Origin: Dietzia timorensis
GTDB lineage: Bacteria; Actinomycetota; Actinomycetes; Mycobacteriales; Mycobacteriaceae
NCBI RefSeq assembly: GCF_001659785.1
Contig: NZ_CP015961.1
Span: 2,852,001-2,916,000 of the forward strand
DNA: 64,000 bases
Direction: 5' to 3'
The translations under genes were made by a program, and so were the position numbers. The first letter of the stretch is position 1. Each line of letters begins with the position of its first letter. Positions 8,790 through 17,120 of this stretch are shown in pieces. The notes below the pieces were generated by a model, which saw only the letters and a program-made list of their open reading frames with translations, was not told the DNA's origin and did not search any database.

Positions 8790-9833
8790 TTACGTGCGAT
8801 TCTGCCAGCCGACCGGCGCGCCGTGGGCTCCGCCGTCATTAATAAGCCGTGCCGCCTCCAGCGCGAAGTACGTGAGGATCATGTCTGCGCCGGCGCGGCG
8901 AAGGCTGTACAGCGACTCCACGATTGCCGGTTCGCGGTCGAGCCAACCGCGCTCGAACGCGGCGACGAGCATCGCGTATTCGCCGGAGACCTGGTACGTC
9001 GCGACTGGCACGTCGACGCTCGCGGCGGTCTGCGCGATGATGTCAGAAAACGACATCGCCGGCTTGACCATGACGATGTCCGCGCCCTCGTCGATGTCGA
9101 GCTCAACCTCGCGCAACGACTCGCGCGCATTGCCCGGATCCTGCTGGTAGGTGCGCCGATCTCCCTTGAGCGACGACCCGACCGCCTCCCGGAACGGCCC
9201 GTAGAACGCGCTCGCATACTTGGCGGCGTAGGCCAGCACGACGGTTTCCTCGAACCCGGCCGCATCGAGGGCCTCGCGAATGACGGCGACCTGTCCGTCC
9301 ATCATGCCGCTGGGGGCCACGATGTGCGCCCCGGCCTTCGCCTGGGCGACCGCCATTTTGGCGTACTGCTCGAGCGTGGCGTCGTTCTCGACGACCTGGG
9401 CGCCGCGCGCGTCGGTGCCGAGCACCCCGCAGTGGCCGTGGTCGGTGAACTCGTCGAGGCACAGGTCGCTCATGACGAGCGTGTCGTCGCCGACATCTTC
9501 GCGGATCGCGGCGAGTGCGCGGTTGAGGATGCCGTCGGGGCTGACGCCCGCCTCTCCGGTCGCGTCCTTGTCTTCGTCTTTGGGGACGCCGAAGACCATG
9601 ATCCCGCCGAGGCCTGTGGCGGCGACGTCATGGGCGACCTGCTTTATCGACTCGATGGTGTGCTGGTAGACGCCGGGGAGGGAGGAGATTTCCTTTGGTT
9701 CGGTGAGGCCGTCCGCGACGAACACGGGGAGAATGAGGTGGCGCGGCTCGAGGGAGGTTTCCGACACGAGCCGGCGCATGGCCGGGGACTGCCGCAGGCG
9801 GCGGGGGCGGTGGAACGGCTGCTGAATACCCAT
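8790..9833 (-). CDS. hemB: Delta-aminolevulinic acid dehydratase (porphobilinogen synthase)
   Basis: At 347 residues this is a full-length HemB, which condenses two 5-aminolevulinates to porphobilinogen. Visible are RRLVSET and LILPVFV near the N-terminus, the metal-site segment DLCLDEFTDHGHCG, APSGMMDGQV, and the two active-site lysines in AYAAKYASAFYGPF (about 212) and IVMVKPAMSF (about 265). The gene is downstream of the hemA-hemC-cobA/hemD set on the same strand but is separated from it by 293 bp holding a strong terminator and a 77-bp palindromic repeat. It therefore probably has its own promoter in 9834-9950. Confidence 0.95.
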   Translation of the reverse strand: MGIQQPFHRPRRLRQSPAMRRLVSETSLEPRHLILPVFVADGLTEPKEISSLPGVYQHTIESIKQVAHDVAATGLGGIMVFGVPKDEDKDATGEAGVSPDGILNRALAAIREDVGDDTLVMSDLCLDEFTDHGHCGVLGTDARGAQVVENDATLEQYAKMAVAQAKAGAHIVAPSGMMDGQVAVIREALDAAGFEETVVLAYAAKYASAFYGPFREAVGSSLKGDRRTYQQDPGNARESLREVELDIDEGADIVMVKPAMSFSDIIAQTAASVDVPVATYQVSGEYAMLVAAFERGWLDREPAIVESLYSLRRAGADMILTYFALEAARLINDGGAHGAPVGWQNRT

Positions 9834-9950
9834 GGGGCCGAGTTTACTTGCGAGGGCGTTGGGTCCTCCGGCGGTTCCTGACTTGCCGGCCGGCTATGCC
9901 GGTGACATAGTTCGCCGGGCTTCTCTCGGGCCTGCGCGCTTCGATTACGA

Positions 9951-10027
9951 CTGGACGCCAGTTTGTATCGATAGACACCGATTTTCCGCGTCCCTGAGAG
10001 CGTTCATCGGCACAAAGTGGCGTCCAG
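9951..10027. repeat. 77-bp palindromic intergenic repeat, family A copy 1
   Basis: The element begins CTGGACGCCAGTTTGT and ends ACAAAGTGGCGTCCAG, so its ends are inverted repeats of about 28 bp with a few mismatches around a loop of about 20 nt. A second copy of exactly the same length stands at 31356-31432 in inverted orientation: its loop matches this one better when reversed. It lies between hemB and the terminator of the cobA/hemD gene. It encodes nothing recognisable. Confidence 0.85.
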
Positions 10028-10068
10028 ACGGGAGCGCCGGCGGGAGCGGAGCCCCGCCGAAGGCACGA

Positions 10069-10104
10069 AAAAGCCGGCGCGCACCGAAGCGGGCGCCGGC
10101 TTTT
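10069..10104 (-). terminator. Strong intrinsic terminator after cobA/hemD
   Basis: Arms AAAAGCCGGCGC (10069-10080) and GCGCCGGCTTTT (10093-10104) are perfectly complementary around a 12-nt loop. On the minus strand the hairpin ends in a run of five T. It begins 23 bp after the cobA/hemD stop and should end the hemA-hemC-cobA/hemD transcript before hemB. The A/T ends also make it usable in the other direction. Confidence 0.85.
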
Positions 10105-10126
10105 CGAACCTAGCGAGAGATCGCGC

Positions 10127-11773
10127 CTATCCGCGGCGGCGGGACTTCTTGCGCGGCGGCGGAAGCTCGCCGGCCTCGCGCAGCACCTGCGCGTGCTCGG
10201 CGAGGGCCTCGACCAGCTCGACCGCATTCGCGTTCGTCGGCTGCACGTCCACGCGCAGCCCGAACTCCGCGGCGGTCTCGGCAGTCCGCGGCCCGATGCA
10301 CGCAATCAACGTGCGCGCATGCGGCTTGCCGGCGATGCCGACGAGGTTCCGGACGGTGGACGACGAGGTGAAGCACACCGCGTCGAACCCGCCGGACTTG
10401 ATCATGTCGCGGATCTCCGCAGCAGGCGGCGCCGCGCGGACGGTACGGTACGCCGTCACATCCTCGGTCTCCCAACCGAGCTCGGCGAGGCCCGCGGCCA
10501 ACGTCTCGGTCGCGATGTCCGCGCGCGGCAGAAGCACGCGCGAGGCCGGGTCGACGTCCGGCTCGTACGCCGGGAACACCTCGAGCAGGCCCTGCGAGGA
10601 CTGCTCGCCGCGCGGCAGCAGCTCGGGCGTGATCCCCAGTTCGCGAACGCGCTCGGCGGTCTTCTCGCCCACCGCTGCGACGCGGACACCGGAGAACGCG
10701 CGCGAGTCCAGGCCGAACTCGCAGAACTTCTCCCACACGGCCTTCACGGCGTTCGCGGAGGTGAACACGACCCACTCGTAGCGGCCGTCGACCAGGCCCT
10801 TGACGGCGCGCTCCATCTGCGCCGGCGAGCGCGGCGGCTCGACCGAGATGGTCGGCACCTCGATCGGCACGGCGCCGAAGTCGCGGATCCGGGCGCTCAT
10901 GTCGCCGGACTGCTCCTTCGTGCGCGGCACGAGCACGTTCCAGCCGAACAGCGCGCGTGACTCCCACCACTGCTGCTTGTGCCTGGCCGCGGCCTGCTTG
11001 CCCAAGGTCACCACCAACTCGCCGTCGAAGGTCTTCCCCAAGCTTGCCAGCTCCGACAGCGCTCCGTCCGCGGACTTCTGCGAGACCATCGAACCGGCGG
11101 CGGTCACGGTCACGGCCGTCGACGGGGCGAGCCCCTGCTCGCACAGCGCCTTCTGCGTCTCGGCGAGATGCGAGGCCGAGGTCGTGATGACGATCGGCAG
11201 CGGCCCCTGCGCGACCACGGACCAGTCGACGTCGCGGCGCGCGTCGACGGCAACGTGGCCCGAGCCGAGCACGATGCCGGCGAACGCGGGCACGGACGTC
11301 GCCGGGGCCAGTCCCGGAATCACCTCGAACGGGACGACCGTGCGGCCCACGGCAGTGATCTCCGCCGAAGCGATGTCGCAGGTCATGGGGTCACCGGAAA
11401 CGAGTCGTACGACGTCATGACCCTTTTTTGCCTCCGCGACCAGCGTCTTCGCGATCGACTTGGGCTCGCCGATCGCGGTGCGCACATCGGCGGCGGTCGG
11501 CGCGGGCGCGTTCTTCAGGCGCTTGATCTCGGCCTTGTCCTCCGAGGCCACAGCCTCGTCCATCGCGGCCTGGCGCTCGTCGAGCAGCTCCTGCGGAACC
11601 AGCACGTCCCCGGCGACGAGGCGGAGCACGTCCTCGGGCACATCGGCGTCGACGTACACGACCGCCGTGCCGGCGAGCACGTCGCGCGCGCGACAGGTGA
11701 GCATGCCGGCGTTGCCCGGCCCCCCGCCGACGAATCGAACGGTGCCGGGGCGGGTGGTGCTGCTTCGAGTCAT
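10127..11773 (-). CDS. Fused uroporphyrinogen-III C-methyltransferase / uroporphyrinogen-III synthase
   Basis: The 548-residue protein joins two enzymes, as in Corynebacterium and Mycobacterium relatives. Residues ~10-260 are a SAM-dependent uroporphyrinogen methyltransferase (CobA/CysG-A type) with FVGGGPGNAGMLT near the start and VVRLVSGDPMTCDIA further on. Residues ~275-535 are the HemD domain, with VLVPRTKEQSGDM at its start and VVFTSANAVKAVWEK and AVCFTSSSTVRNLVG as the two synthase repeats. It cyclises hydroxymethylbilane and feeds both heme and siroheme/cobalamin. The ATG at 11773 follows GAGAGAAAG; a longer in-frame N-terminus lacks such a site. The tail KKSRRRG is basic. Confidence 0.9.
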   Translation of the reverse strand: MTRSSTTRPGTVRFVGGGPGNAGMLTCRARDVLAGTAVVYVDADVPEDVLRLVAGDVLVPQELLDERQAAMDEAVASEDKAEIKRLKNAPAPTAADVRTAIGEPKSIAKTLVAEAKKGHDVVRLVSGDPMTCDIASAEITAVGRTVVPFEVIPGLAPATSVPAFAGIVLGSGHVAVDARRDVDWSVVAQGPLPIVITTSASHLAETQKALCEQGLAPSTAVTVTAAGSMVSQKSADGALSELASLGKTFDGELVVTLGKQAAARHKQQWWESRALFGWNVLVPRTKEQSGDMSARIRDFGAVPIEVPTISVEPPRSPAQMERAVKGLVDGRYEWVVFTSANAVKAVWEKFCEFGLDSRAFSGVRVAAVGEKTAERVRELGITPELLPRGEQSSQGLLEVFPAYEPDVDPASRVLLPRADIATETLAAGLAELGWETEDVTAYRTVRAAPPAAEIRDMIKSGGFDAVCFTSSSTVRNLVGIAGKPHARTLIACIGPRTAETAAEFGLRVDVQPTNANAVELVEALAEHAQVLREAGELPPPRKKSRRRG

Positions 11774-11880
11774 GGTTTTCTTTCTCTCCAACGCTTCTTT
11801 GTTCGCCACTGGATGTGGCGCAAGTTGCATGTCAAACGTGTGCGGCGGCTGCCCGGGTCTGTGGCAGGGCTGTTTCTCGC

Positions 11881-12957
11881 CTAGCCCGGTTTCTCGCCGC
11901 CGGGCTCCGCGCCTGGCTGCCCGCCTTGCTCGGGCGGTATCTCCGGCGCGAGCGGCACGCGCTCGTCGGCCGTGCCGTTCGCGACCGCGACGACCTCCGC
12001 CGCCCCGCCCGCGAGCAGCGCGTTCGCGACCGTCTCGCCTAGTTCCCTGGCGGCGCCGAGCGCCCCATCCGCCGCTGCGTCGTCACCTATGACGGCGGAG
12101 GCGCTCTCCCGCAAGACCTTCGTGCCCGCGACGGACGCGACCACGGCCTCGAGGTGGAGCTCGCCTCCATCGAGCTGCGCGATCGCGCCGACCGGCGCCG
12201 TGCAGCCCGCCTCGAGAACCGCGAGCACCCGGCGTTCCGCGGTGACCGCGAGGGTCGACTCCGCATGGTCAAGCGCCGCGACGGCGGCCGCGGCGTACGC
12301 ATCGTCCGCGCGCGCCTCGACGGCCAGCGCGCCCTGCGCGGGCGCCGGCAGCATCTGCTCGGCCGTGAACTTCTGCGATGCCTTGGCCAGGCGGCCCGTC
12401 CGCGCGAGGCCAGCGCCGGCGAGGACGACCGCGTCGAGCTCGCCGCTGGTCACGAAGCCCATGCGTGTCTCGATGTTCCCGCGCAGCGGGACGAGGTCGA
12501 TGTCGGGGCGCAGGGCCGCGAGCTGCGCCCGGCGGCGCGGGGCCGAGGTGCCGACGCGGGCGCCCGCGCCGAGCTCGGCGAACGGGGTGTCCCCGGAGGA
12601 GACGAGCACGTCGAACGGGTACTCGCGCTCCGGGGTCGCGATCGGCGCGAAACGCTCGTCCTGCGCCGTCGGCAAGTCCTTGTAGGAGTGCACGGCGACG
12701 TCGCAGCGGTCGTTCGCGAGCGCATCGCGCAGGGCGTGGGTGAACACGCCGACGCCGATCCGCTCGACCGGCGCCATGTTCACGTCGCCCTCGGTGCGGA
12801 TGATGGTGAGTTCGGCCGGGTACCCGGCGGCGATGAGCGCGTCGCGCACGTGGCCCGCCTGAGTCGTCGCGAGCTCGCTGCCGCGGGTTCCGATGCGCAG
12901 CACTCGATCGGCGGTGGCGCCGTTCTGGGGCGCGCCACCGTTGGGGGCATCACTCAT
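11881..12957 (-). CDS. hemC: Hydroxymethylbilane synthase (porphobilinogen deaminase)
   Basis: The 358-residue product polymerises four porphobilinogens to hydroxymethylbilane. It shows RIGTRGSELATTQA, the active-site region VHSYKDLP, GTSAPRRRAQL, LRGNIETR, and the cysteine that carries the dipyrromethane cofactor in LEAGCTAPVGA. The C-terminus is longer than in Escherichia coli, with a proline- and glycine-rich tail. The ATG overlaps the hemA stop by 8 bp (ATGAGTGA), so the two are coupled. About 107 bp separate it from cobA/hemD. Confidence 0.95.
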   Translation of the reverse strand: MSDAPNGGAPQNGATADRVLRIGTRGSELATTQAGHVRDALIAAGYPAELTIIRTEGDVNMAPVERIGVGVFTHALRDALANDRCDVAVHSYKDLPTAQDERFAPIATPEREYPFDVLVSSGDTPFAELGAGARVGTSAPRRRAQLAALRPDIDLVPLRGNIETRMGFVTSGELDAVVLAGAGLARTGRLAKASQKFTAEQMLPAPAQGALAVEARADDAYAAAAVAALDHAESTLAVTAERRVLAVLEAGCTAPVGAIAQLDGGELHLEAVVASVAGTKVLRESASAVIGDDAAADGALGAARELGETVANALLAGGAAEVVAVANGTADERVPLAPEIPPEQGGQPGAEPGGEKPG

Positions 12958-14302
12958 GGACGCTGCCTTTCTTGACCTCGTTACCGAGGTCGAACAGTTC
13001 GCGCATGATGTCCGCGTAGGTATCGCCGCCCGGCTGCGCGGCCAGTTCCTTGAACTTGACCGTCGGCGGGTGCAGCAACTTATCGACCACGCGGCGCACG
13101 GTGCGCTCAACCTCGTCGCGCGTCGCGGCGTCGAGATCGGCGTTGCGCGAATCGAACCGGCGCAGCTCGGCGGTGACCACCTGGGCCCCGCGGCCGCGCA
13201 GCTGGGAGATCAACGGACCGACCTCGGCCACGCGCTCCCCGGAGACGTAGTCCGCGAGCTCCGTCGCGACGATCTCCCGCGCAATCGCCTTGTCGCGGGT
13301 CGCCGCGCGGGCGCCCGGGTCCTCGGCGAGCTGCGAGATATCGACGATCGCGACGTCGGGAAGACCGGCGACGGCCGGGTCGACATCGCGCGGAAGGCCG
13401 AGGTCGCAGAGCACCAGCGGACGCGGATCCTCGCCGCGCGCCTCGCGCTTCGCCAGGCCCGAATGCACATCGGCGAGGGTGACGACGGTGTTCGCCGCAC
13501 CCGTGCACACGAACACGACATCGGCGGCCGCAATCGCCTCGTCCAGCTGCTCCATGGGAAGCGCGGTCGCCTCGGTGCCGGAATCCCGCGCGATCTCGGC
13601 CAGCCGCGCCGCGCGCTCGGAGGTCCTGTTCAGTACGTGGATATGGGACACCCCGCCGCGCCCCAGGTGGGCCACGGCGAGCCCGCCCATCGCGCCGGCA
13701 CCGATGACGGCGGCGTTCAGGCCCTCGAGCGGGCGGTGATCTCCGCCGTCATCCACCGAACCGACCTGGCCGACGATGTCGGCAGCCTTCCCGAGAGCAA
13801 CGGTGACCATCGACGCGCCCGCGGAGTCGATGTTGGTCTCGGTGTGCACGCGCTTGCCGACGTGCAGCGCGCGCTGGGCGAGGCGGTGCAGCGTCGTTCC
13901 CGCGGCGCCCGAGGCGGCCGCGTCGTGGTAGGCGCTGCGGATCTGGCCGATGATCTGCTGCTCGCCGACGACGAGCGAATCGAGGCCCGAGGAGACGCTG
14001 AAGATGTGCTCGGCGGCGGCCTGCGAGTAGCGGACGTAGACCGACTCCGCGATCTCCTCGACCGTGAGCTCGGCGTTCGCCGCGAGGGTCGCGGTGATGA
14101 GTTCGAGGGCCGGGTGGAAGGCGTCGACCTCGGCATAAACCTCGACGCGGTTGCACGTGGAAACGAGCATCGCCTCGCGGATGGCCGACGACTCGAGGAG
14201 CCGCGCGGTGAAGGCATCGCGCTCGGACTCGACAACCGCGACGCGCTCGAGCAGCGACACCGAGGCGGAGCTGTACGACATGCCTACGACGAGCACGCTC
14301 AC
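12950..14302 (-). CDS. hemA: Glutamyl-tRNA reductase
   Basis: This 450-residue enzyme makes glutamate-1-semialdehyde from Glu-tRNA, the first step of the C5 heme route. It has the catalytic cysteine in LVSTCNRVEVYAE, the GEQQIIGQIRSAY segment, the NADPH-binding VIGAGAMGGLA, CDLGLPRDVDP and the C-terminal dimerisation helix. I chose the GTG at 14302 (VSVLVVGMSY) because it begins at the conserved N-terminus and has a G-rich stretch upstream; an upstream in-frame start adds 13 residues. A glycine/aspartate-rich insertion (VDDGGDHRP) before the nucleotide-binding motif carries one copy of the dispersed 11-base word described in the findings. Confidence 0.94.
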   Translation of the reverse strand: MSVLVVGMSYSSASVSLLERVAVVESERDAFTARLLESSAIREAMLVSTCNRVEVYAEVDAFHPALELITATLAANAELTVEEIAESVYVRYSQAAAEHIFSVSSGLDSLVVGEQQIIGQIRSAYHDAAASGAAGTTLHRLAQRALHVGKRVHTETNIDSAGASMVTVALGKAADIVGQVGSVDDGGDHRPLEGLNAAVIGAGAMGGLAVAHLGRGGVSHIHVLNRTSERAARLAEIARDSGTEATALPMEQLDEAIAAADVVFVCTGAANTVVTLADVHSGLAKREARGEDPRPLVLCDLGLPRDVDPAVAGLPDVAIVDISQLAEDPGARAATRDKAIAREIVATELADYVSGERVAEVGPLISQLRGRGAQVVTAELRRFDSRNADLDAATRDEVERTVRRVVDKLLHPPTVKFKELAAQPGGDTYADIMRELFDLGNEVKKGSVHE

Positions 14303-14872
14303 GCTGCCACCCCCCTGGACGCGGGGCGGGAAATGAGGCATGCGACACTAGAAATGTCCGCGCGGGAGGTAACGGATTTCGCACCGAACGCGGTATTGAG
14401 GGCGGCGGAGGGGACGCGCCTCGTGGCGGGACCCCGTAGGTTGCCGCCGGGCGAGTGCTGCCTGGGCTTCACGTGCGACCGTCTCCTTTATTCGGTGCAA
14501 ACGATTTTGGAGTGCGCCCAGTAGGTCGCGCCGGACGCGCCAAAACAAAGGCATAAATACTTCGCTGTGCACGCCTGGTCATCTCGCGATTTCCGGGCGG
14601 GGGCGAAGCGTGCCCTTATCGTCTTGCTCGCCGTCCACGTTAACCCCCGCAGCACCCCGAAACAAAACTCACGAAGCGCGCTTGCTATACGTGCCAGATT
14701 CTGCTGCACATTTTGCAGCCCCGTACCTACTCGCGAGTTAGGTTTACCTCAAAAATGCGCGCCAACTGGTTTGATGCGTGTGATTTCGGCGGTGGCGCCC
14801 GGGGGTAGGCCTCGCCCGGTCGTGCTGAGATAAATGTAAGTTAGGCGCCCGATCGCCTTAGGATTCGAAGCC
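14303..14872. other. 570-bp gap upstream of hemA
   Basis: No convincing gene is present; the short open frames here have no recognisable product or ribosome binding site. The stretch is richer in A+T than its surroundings and should hold the divergent promoters for hemA (minus) and the membrane gene at 14873 (plus). Two small dyads are visible: ACCTA-CTCGCGAG-TTAGGT around 14726-14743, and AGGCG-N6-CGCCT at 14843-14858 just before the plus-strand gene. Neither is a clear match to a known operator. Confidence 0.5.
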
Positions 14873-15319
14873 ATGAGCCTCCTCCAAGACGTCCTGCTGT
14901 TCTTCCACCTCATTTTTCTCGCCGCGCTTCTCGGCGGCTACTTCGTGTCGCTTACCGCCAAGGGCCTGTCGAACCCGGTGATGCTGTGGGGCGGGCGGCT
15001 GCAGCTGCTCGTGGGAGTCGCGTTGTACGGCGTTTTGATCGCGCGGTCGGCGGATCTCGGGTTCGAGGTGAACCACATGATCTATGGGATGAAGATCGTG
15101 ATCGCCTTGGTGCTCGTCGCGCTTATCGAGGTGGCGAGCGCCGGGCAGCGGCGCGCGGGACAGCTGGTTTCGGCCGGATCGGCGAGCGCGGTTGCGGCCG
15201 GTTCGGCTTCCGCCGGCGCCGGTGCCGAAGCGACCAGCGCGACTCCCGTGCGCGCTCCCCTGATCTACGTTGCGGGCGTGCTGGCCATTATCAACGTGAT
15301 CCTTGGTATGACGGCGTAG
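14873..15319 (+). CDS. Integral membrane protein, about four helices
   Basis: The 148-residue product starts at an ATG and has hydrophobic segments at about 3-27, 38-58, 70-92 and 128-147. Between the third and fourth is a loop of alternating A, G and S residues. The start is in a strong context only for A/T upstream sequence; no clear Shine-Dalgarno was found. It resembles the small integral membrane proteins of unknown function that are widespread in actinobacteria. It diverges from hemA and does not belong to the conserved heme block. Confidence 0.75.
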   Translation: MSLLQDVLLFFHLIFLAALLGGYFVSLTAKGLSNPVMLWGGRLQLLVGVALYGVLIARSADLGFEVNHMIYGMKIVIALVLVALIEVASAGQRRAGQLVSAGSASAVAAGSASAGAGAEATSATPVRAPLIYVAGVLAIINVILGMTA

Positions 15320-15472
15320 CTGCGCAATTTCAGAGCCTTTTCGGCGACTCCGATCGAACCGCTTTGAAACAGCTCGAAAGGGCCTCCCTTCGATTGGTTT
15401 CGGCAGTCTAGATCTGTTTCGTCGTTCGTGCGAGCGCTTAGCGGTACGGCCGCCTCCTTCGCCGGCCCCGCG

Positions 15473-15964
15473 CTACCTCCGGCGGTAGACGCGCGCGAAG
15501 CGCACGCCGAGCCAGACGAGGAACGCGGCGAGGCCGACGCCGCAGACCAGCCAAACCCAGGTGCCAAGTGGCCCATCGAGCAGAGTGGCCACAACGGGGA
15601 ACACCGCGGCGAGCGCGGCGGCGCCGAGAGAAGGACGCCACGCGCTTCGGCCGCCGGTGTGGCTGGGCGACTTCGACGTCATACGGTAAACCAATACGCC
15701 CACGAAGAGCGCGAGGACCAGGGCAAAGACGAGGGCGAGCAGCGAGTCGAGGCCGGTGCGCTCGCCGAACGCGTTGCGCCCGAACAGCACGAGCACGACG
15801 ACCGCGAGGAACAAGAGGTACCAGACCGGCACCGGCGGCTTGCCGGTCTCGCGCCCGGAGGCCGCGGCCTCATCGGCGGCGGCCTCTTTCGCGATGAGGG
15901 CCTCGCGCGCTTCGCGGGCGCGTCGTGCTTCCTCGGACTGCGGCACGCGTGGTTCGTCGCTCAT
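15473..15964 (-). CDS. Membrane protein with charged N-terminal helix, unknown function
   Basis: A 163-residue protein. Residues 1-40 are an A/E/R-rich amphipathic helix (EEARRAREAREALIAKEAAADEA in part), likely coiled coil. Four hydrophobic segments follow at about 47-62, 73-95, 112-128 and 134-155, ending in a basic YRRR. The ATG at 15964 lies 61 bp downstream of the nitronate monooxygenase stop on the same strand, so the two may be co-transcribed. No function is recognisable. Confidence 0.7.
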   Translation of the reverse strand: MSDEPRVPQSEEARRAREAREALIAKEAAADEAAASGRETGKPPVPVWYLLFLAVVVLVLFGRNAFGERTGLDSLLALVFALVLALFVGVLVYRMTSKSPSHTGGRSAWRPSLGAAALAAVFPVVATLLDGPLGTWVWLVCGVGLAAFLVWLGVRFARVYRRR

Positions 15965-16025
15965 CTTGTCGACGGTACGCGACCGGGATTTCCAGCTAGG
16001 CGAAAGCCCGCGAGACCGGCCGACG

Positions 16026-16994
16026 TTAGAGCGCGGCCAGCCGCTCGCGCGCCTCGACGTACTCGCCCTCGAGGCGATCGACGAGCTCCGAGGCCGGTCC
16101 GACGGCCTTCACCGAGCTGATCCCCTGGCCCGAGCCCCACACGTCCTTCCACGCCTTGGCGCCGCCGACAGAGTCGCCTCCGCCGCCGAAGTTCATTGCA
16201 GAGGGGTCGGAGGAATCGAGGTTGTCGGGGTCGAGGCCGGAGCTCTCGATCGATCCGCGCAGGTAGTTGCCGTGCACGCCGGTGAACAGGTCGGAGTAGA
16301 CGATGTCCGCGGCGGCGGAGTCGACAATCATGTTCTTGTACTCGTCGACCGCGTTGGCCTCGTTCGTGGCGATGAACGCCGAGCCGATGTAGCCGAGGTC
16401 CGCGCCGGAGGCGACCGCGGCGAGCAGCGAGGAGCCGTGCGCGATCGCGCCCGAGAGCACCAGCGGACCGTCGAACCACTCGCGGATCTCACGCACGAGA
16501 GCGAACGGCGACTGCGTGCCCGCGTGGCCGCCGGCACCGGCCGCCACGGCGATGAGCCCGTCCGCACCCTTCTCGATGGCCTTGCGCGCGAAGCGGTTGT
16601 TGATCACGTCGTGCAACACGATGCCGCCGTAGGCGTGGATCGCCTCGTTGACGTCCTCGCGGGCACCGAGCGAGGTAATGACGATCGGCACCTCGTGCGC
16701 GACGACGTCGGCGAGGTCCTCTTCGAGGCGTTCGTTGGACTTGTGCACGATGAGGTTCACCGCGAACGGCGCGGACGGGCGATCGGGATGTGCGGCGTCA
16801 TACTTTTGTAGAGCCTCTTTGATCCCGTCGAGCCACTGCCCCAATTGCTCCTGCGGCCGAGCGTTGAGCGAGGGGAACGAGCCGACGATTCCGGACGTGC
16901 ACTGTGCGATGACCAGCTCCGGATTCGACACGATGAACATCGGCGATGCCACCGCCGGGATGCGGAGTTTCTGGAGTGCTGTGGGGAGTGCCAT
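16026..16994 (-). CDS. Nitronate monooxygenase (NMO/2-nitropropane dioxygenase family)
   Basis: The 322-residue protein is an FMN-dependent TIM-barrel enzyme. Its N-terminus, LRIPAVASPMFIVSNPELV, is the family's typical opening, followed by SGIVGSFPSLNARPQEQL. Later segments are IVITSLGAREDVNEAIH, ADGLIAVAAGAGGHAG and the FMN phosphate-binding LSGAIAHGSSLLAAVASGADLGYIGSAFIA. Such enzymes oxidise nitronates such as propionate-3-nitronate and protect succinate dehydrogenase. The ATG is 58 bp from a perfect CRP/GlxR-type palindrome shared with the divergent acyl-CoA synthetase gene. Confidence 0.88.
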   Translation of the reverse strand: MALPTALQKLRIPAVASPMFIVSNPELVIAQCTSGIVGSFPSLNARPQEQLGQWLDGIKEALQKYDAAHPDRPSAPFAVNLIVHKSNERLEEDLADVVAHEVPIVITSLGAREDVNEAIHAYGGIVLHDVINNRFARKAIEKGADGLIAVAAGAGGHAGTQSPFALVREIREWFDGPLVLSGAIAHGSSLLAAVASGADLGYIGSAFIATNEANAVDEYKNMIVDSAAADIVYSDLFTGVHGNYLRGSIESSGLDPDNLDSSDPSAMNFGGGGDSVGGAKAWKDVWGSGQGISSVKAVGPASELVDRLEGEYVEARERLAAL

Positions 16995-17052
16995 AGGTTG
17001 ACCCTAGCCTGACTTCTGCATGCGGAGCGAGCTTCCACCGGAAACCATTGAC

Positions 17053-17068
17053 TGTGATTCGTATCACA
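17053..17068. promoter_or_regulatory. Perfect CRP/GlxR-type operator between divergent genes
   Basis: The 16-base site TGTGATTCGTATCACA fits the consensus TGTGA-N6-TCACA of CRP-family regulators exactly on both half sites. GlxR in corynebacteria and CRP in mycobacteria use this sequence. It stands midway in the 126-bp region between the nitronate monooxygenase start (16994, minus) and the acyl-CoA synthetase start (17121, plus), so it could control both. It was the only such perfect site I found in the window. Confidence 0.75.
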
Positions 17069-17120
17069 TATATTGTTTGGGGCACCAGCGCTCGACCGCC
17101 GAACAGGATCGGAGTTCCCC

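Noticed and set aside
12893-14524. Long plus-strand open frame opposite hemA
   Set aside because: Shadow of hemA; no domain, no ribosome binding site, arginine-rich translation.
14726-14753. TTAGGTTTACCTCAA in the hemA upstream gap as a DtxR/IdeR box
   Set aside because: Only the first half matches the 19-bp consensus; half-site spacing is wrong.
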